64,000 bases of DNA from Onchocerca volvulus. Taxonomy: Eukaryota; Nematoda; Chromadorea; Rhabditida; Onchocercidae. Under the pieces are notes generated by a model that was given only the letters and a program-made list of their open reading frames with translations, ran no database searches and had not been told where the DNA came from. Both the position numbers and the translations under genes were made by a program. The DNA lies in the NCBI GenBank assembly GCA_000499405.2, contig HG738149.1, positions 1 through 64,000 on the forward strand, in the 5' to 3' direction. Below, one piece after another: positions 60,201 to 64,000 of the stretch (position 1 is its first letter; each line of letters begins with the position of its first letter).

Positions 60201-62870
60201 CAAAATCGCTAAAATTAAACAAATTTTATTACAAATTTTTCGATAGGAATTTTAGTTTCTAATTAAGTTTCTAATTTAATGAGGTGACATAATTGGTTTA
60301 ATGAAGTATGCCGTATGTTTGCTTATAAATTATTCAAAATTCTTATCGAATTTAGTGAATATTTAATGCTTGGAATGATTTACAACTTCTCTCTTTTTTC
60401 TCATTTTTATGATTAATTACTGAAAAAAAAAAAAAGAAAAATTTTTGTTTTAAATTTCAAATTTATTGAAATGAATTTGTTAAATTTCAATCCAACTATT
60501 ATTTGCAATTAAATGCACATTTATTTTTTGTTAAAAACCACTTTTTGTTTTCACTTTTTTGCACATTGAATCCAAATCTCATCATTGCATTCCTGCAAAA
60601 GTTAGTAGATTTAAATTAAAAATTTTAAATCTATCTTTACAAAAGATTTTCAATCTGATATGATCGATAATCAGTGTGTTTATCAGAAACGATAGTTAAA
60701 GACTTGATAATTCATAAAATTCTTGGCAAAAAATTTATGTTATATTAAAAAAGTTTAAATTTATACATGTTGAATTATTGAAATAATTTAAGAGAAAAGA
60801 ATGAAATAAATTTTGCTGCCAAATTTTTGTTGCTTAAATATTTTTCCAGTTCAATTTATTTTTATAAATTTATTTCACTAATATGACATTTTTCAGGATA
60901 TGTATATCAAATAATTGATTAATTTACAACAGAATTACTCTTAAAATCTATTCAAATTTCTAGCAAAATTATAATCTATTCAAAAATTCCAAAAATACTG
61001 TAAACTTTGAAATTTACAAATGTACTACTTTTTCAATTTTTTTTTTTTATCATTGTCGCATTGATATGTTCATCTTATTAATGAAACATTTATTTCATAA
61101 AATATTTATGGTTAATTCTATGAAACACCAATAAATAGAATCGAAAAATTATATTTAATTTTTGATTTTTATTTTAAATTTATTTGTATTCATATTTCGA
61201 AAAATATCGATTCGCAATTTGCTTTTTTTTTTTTTTCAAATTTTAGCGATCTATCAGCGATTTTACTATCATTTCTATTCGTAGAATTGTTATTCAGTGT
61301 GATTTTAGCTTCGCTTCGCAAATGCAAAAAAAAAAAATTAAATTTAGCAGAAAATTAGATTATGCGTTGCTAATTAAAAACTTATCCTAAAATAGTATAA
61401 GTTGGAAATGAGCTAAAACTAAGTCGAGCATATTTATATACTATTAAGTTGATTATTACTTTTAAATAGTCTAAATAAAATGAAAAAGTTTTTTTTTCGC
61501 TTCCTTTCGAATTTTTTAATTTTTAATCCATTCAAATTTTTTAATTTTTTACTTACATCATGTTTTTACCATTTTTCAAGAAAATTTTGAAATTAAAATT
61601 CATCGTTCATTCCATGAAAAATAGTTTCATTCAAATCAAAAAAGCTGAATTTTGTTCAAAAAAAAAAAAAAAAAAAAAAATTCATTCATTTCAATTGCTT
61701 CATTTTTAAAATCATCTTTTTCTCTATTCTTTGTTCATTAAAAATTCTAAATTTCAATATAATATATTCAAATTTAAATTTTAGAAAACTCTTCGAAATC
61801 TTTAGATAATTATGAGTTAAAAAACTTTTATGAATAAAGCAATTCAAAAAAGACATAAAATGAAATTAAATCGAAATATGAAAAGAATGATAGCATTTGC
61901 ATTGAAAATTCTTATGAATTGATTAGCATAAGGGAGATTTCCAGTTCGACAACATATAATTAAATCAATAAACTAGTAATTTATCTTTTAATTAGGCAAT
62001 TATTCGATTTGGCTTTCATCCTGAAATATTTGAGAGTACCATATTTGTAATACTTCTGATACGTTCTATCAAGATTCATGATAGCTTCATTTCTCGTAAA
62101 ACGAAAAAAAGTCATTTGTAGAAAGCAAAATAATAGGTTATTAAAATGAATGACTAGGTTCTAATTAATTAGATTTTGGCATTAATCCAAAAATTGACGA
62201 ACACTTCCGTGCCTCAATTATTGGAAAATTTAATGAAGAAGCTACTGAATGATGAGTTTTTGTTGTAAATATATTTCTCTTTACGAATTAGCATTTGATT
62301 TTTTCTTTTTTTTTCTTTTTTTCATATAAAAATAAAAAGTTTTAGGCTTTGCTAAAATTTAATAAAAATGAAAATCCATTCGAAATATTATATTCAAAAT
62401 GTTTTTTTCTATTAAATCTTAAAAGTTCAATTTCATATTTAATATTCATTTCTATCTCAAACACACAATTTTATCACTTTCAATCAGCTTATCTTGTCAG
62501 TTATCGGCTTATCATCGTTATCAATGCATTGATTTTTTAATTATTTTGAACTAATCAATAAATATCGGATAAGTTCTTGACTTCTTTCATTTCAAGAATG
62601 CTAACTAAAATAGGATGAACATTGACTTTTAAATTCATTACCGCTTAATTATAGATTATTAGAAAGGAAGGATAAATAGATATGCTTATTGATAATTATG
62701 ATTAAATTACTGCTTAGACGCTTGTGTTAGAAATAATTATCATTCGACTGTTATTTATAATTTTTCAATGTGCTTTTATGCTTTTTGTCATTCAAAGATT
62801 TGAAATTTAAAAATTAAATTTTAAATTTTATTTTATTCGAATTTAAAAAGTTAAAGATTTGAAGAGAAGG
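54280..62870. other. Long gene-poor AT-rich interval
   Basis: No exon with protein-like composition is recognised in 8.6 kb; open frames here are Lys/Phe/Ile-rich, as expected by chance in very AT-rich DNA. It holds short tandem repeats of attgatctaaa near 54650-54700, the palindrome-bearing repeat at 56830-56940, a cluster of CTAG sites at 56490-56640 and many homopolymers. Confidence 0.5.
56826..57165. repeat. Diverged tandem repeats with a gccttaaggc palindrome
   Basis: The segment ccttaaggcttttaagttca occurs at about 56834, with variants at about 56876, 56922 and 57116, spaced about 45 bases for the first three. The first and third copies contain the 10-base palindrome gccttaaggc. Confidence 0.65.
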
Positions 62871-63892
62871 ATGAACAGAGTGGCCCATCTGGTTCGTCAT
62901 TCAAGTGCTTGGGAAACAATTATGACACGTTCCGAATCGATTTCAACGGAACGAAAAATTAGCGAAAGTGGAATTGGATCGGAAACTAGCCAAACTAGCA
63001 GTACGGTATCGTTTGATTTTGATTTTGGACCACCAAGCGAAATAAGTCGACGTAAAGAACGTCTATTGAACACGTTAAAAAAAGAGGTAATGACGTTTAA
63101 TTGATTGAAATATTTAAAATGACGTAAAGAACGTTTGCGAAACGTAAAGAATGTTTTATGCTAAATACGTGAAAAATCGAGCGATAAAGGAAAGACGTAA
63201 AGAACGTTTGCGAAACGTTAAGAATTTTTTATGCGAAATACGTAAAAAACGAGCGGTAAAGACGTTTTAGTTGATTTAAATTTTTGAAACGAATATTACT
63301 CCATTTGTATGAATATTTTTTCAAATTTCATAAAATTAATTCCTCTTGCATTCGTATTTACTCGTACGATGTGAAATTTTTCAGGTAAAAATTATTATGG
63401 AAGAATCGGTAAATCGTAAAGTAGTTAATGCTAAAAGTACATATGTAACATCATTATGTGGTAAGAATAAATTTTAGAATTTAAATAATTTTCAATTTTT
63501 CAAATTTATCATAAATTTAAGTTATCACAAAACTTTAAGTTATCATAAACTTATAATTTTTCAAAAAAAAAAAAAAAAGACCAAAACTAATTGGTATATT
63601 TAGAAATAAATGAAAAGTTTTTTCAATTTTTCTCCCTTTTTTTTCGGAATTTTTTATTTTTTCAATTTTTTTCAATTTCAAAACAAATTTTTTTTTTTAA
63701 ATTTGAAAATTAAAATTTTCAAAATATTATAGCAGCAGTTGAGCAATGTTTATTGGATGGTTTAAAACGTCGTCTACTTGGACTATTCGGCGAACGTTCA
63801 ACTTATGCACTTCTTCATAGTATTGCCAAATTTTGTCCCGAAGCAGCAACTGTACTAACTCTAACAGTCAAAGCACAAGACGATGAAATTGC
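62871..63892 (+). CDS. tbc-8: tbc-8/SGSM-like RUN-TBC Rab GAP, 5' part
   Basis: Three exons, 62871-63086 (phase 0), 63385-63460 (phase 1) and 63733 to about 63892, then the gene runs off the window. Exon 1 begins MNRVAHLVRH and encodes a Ser/Thr-rich N-terminus ending in RLLNTLKKE. Exons 2 and 3 give VK.IMEESV.RK.V....., SLCAAVEQCLLDGLKRR and a FCPEA segment, matching the N-terminal RUN domain of SGSM1/SGSM2 and their C. elegans counterpart TBC-8. These are GTPase activators with a RUN domain followed by a TBC domain, linked to RAB-2 and dense-core vesicle maturation in C. elegans. The TBC half lies beyond the window. ATG 62871 is taken as the start; the upstream in-frame TTG is not used. The donor of exon 3 is uncertain: gtttgt at 63893, before an in-frame TGA at 63900. 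Confidence 0.8.
63121..63262 (+). repeat. Two-copy repeat in tbc-8 intron 1, resembling the exon end
   Basis: Copies at 63121-63193 and 63194-63262 start with gacgtaaagaacgtttgcga. The first 14 bases also match the 3' end of exon 1 at about 63050, where cgacgtaaagaacgt encodes RRKER. This looks like repeated partial copying of the exon end into the intron. Confidence 0.8.
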
Positions 63893-64000
63893 GTTTGTCT
63901 GATGGATTATTCAATTTTTTTTTTTTTGAAATTTTGAAATTTTCAAAAAATTTGCTAAATTTTGAAGTTAGATAAAATGAAAAATTTTAGCAAACAATCC

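Noticed and set aside
1..64000. tRNA genes, CRISPR arrays, bacterial-type promoters and terminators
   Set aside because: No cloverleaf with matching A and B boxes, no regular direct-repeat array and no operon-like layout was seen; intron structure shows eukaryotic DNA.

Overview
The window looks like AT-rich, intron-bearing nuclear DNA of a nematode, most likely a clade III parasite of the spirurid/filarial type. The level of organism is an inference. It rests on an ortholog of the nematode zinc-finger/formin gene fozi-1, a tbc-8/SGSM-type RUN-domain gene, a pair of nematode-style TIL protease-inhibitor genes, short GT-AG exons in long AT-rich introns, and decayed Helitron DNA. Homopolymer runs are abundant and there is one 24-base assembly gap.

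Left part (1-11.8 kb): two paralogous three-exon genes on the minus strand encode small secreted TIL inhibitors (366-1694 and 8358-9698). They sit in a direct duplication (about 90-2460 versus 8093-10440). A third, inverted remnant of the same flank lies at about 6.93-7.55 kb, and a decayed Helitron (about 3.66-6.3 kb) sits between the copies.

Middle part (11.8-32.8 kb): a segmental duplication (11.82-16.47 versus 28.74-32.76 kb) carries an unrecognised two-exon minus-strand gene (96 aa in the right copy), a possible membrane-anchor exon that is intact only in the right copy, and degraded exons. The core of the duplication is nearly identical while its flanks are visibly diverged. Between the copies lie about 12 kb of gene-poor DNA with a lone fragment of nuclear 28S rRNA (25.09-25.40 kb) and the assembly gap.

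Right part (32.8-64 kb): after a gene-poor stretch with two weak gene candidates comes the main gene, a fozi-1 ortholog of about 15-16 exons (43103-49947, plus strand). It has two C2H2 fingers, an AT-hook-like motif, an Asn-rich linker and a complete but atypical FH2 domain, with no FH1 or GBD/FH3. About 3 kb downstream lies a three-exon, finger-only paralog (53012-54279). It matches the first three exons of fozi-1 with identical intron phases and lacks the FH2 half. The window ends inside the first exons of a tbc-8/SGSM-like gene (from 62871). The fozi-1/finger-only tandem pair and the two duplication blocks are the most informative parts of the window.
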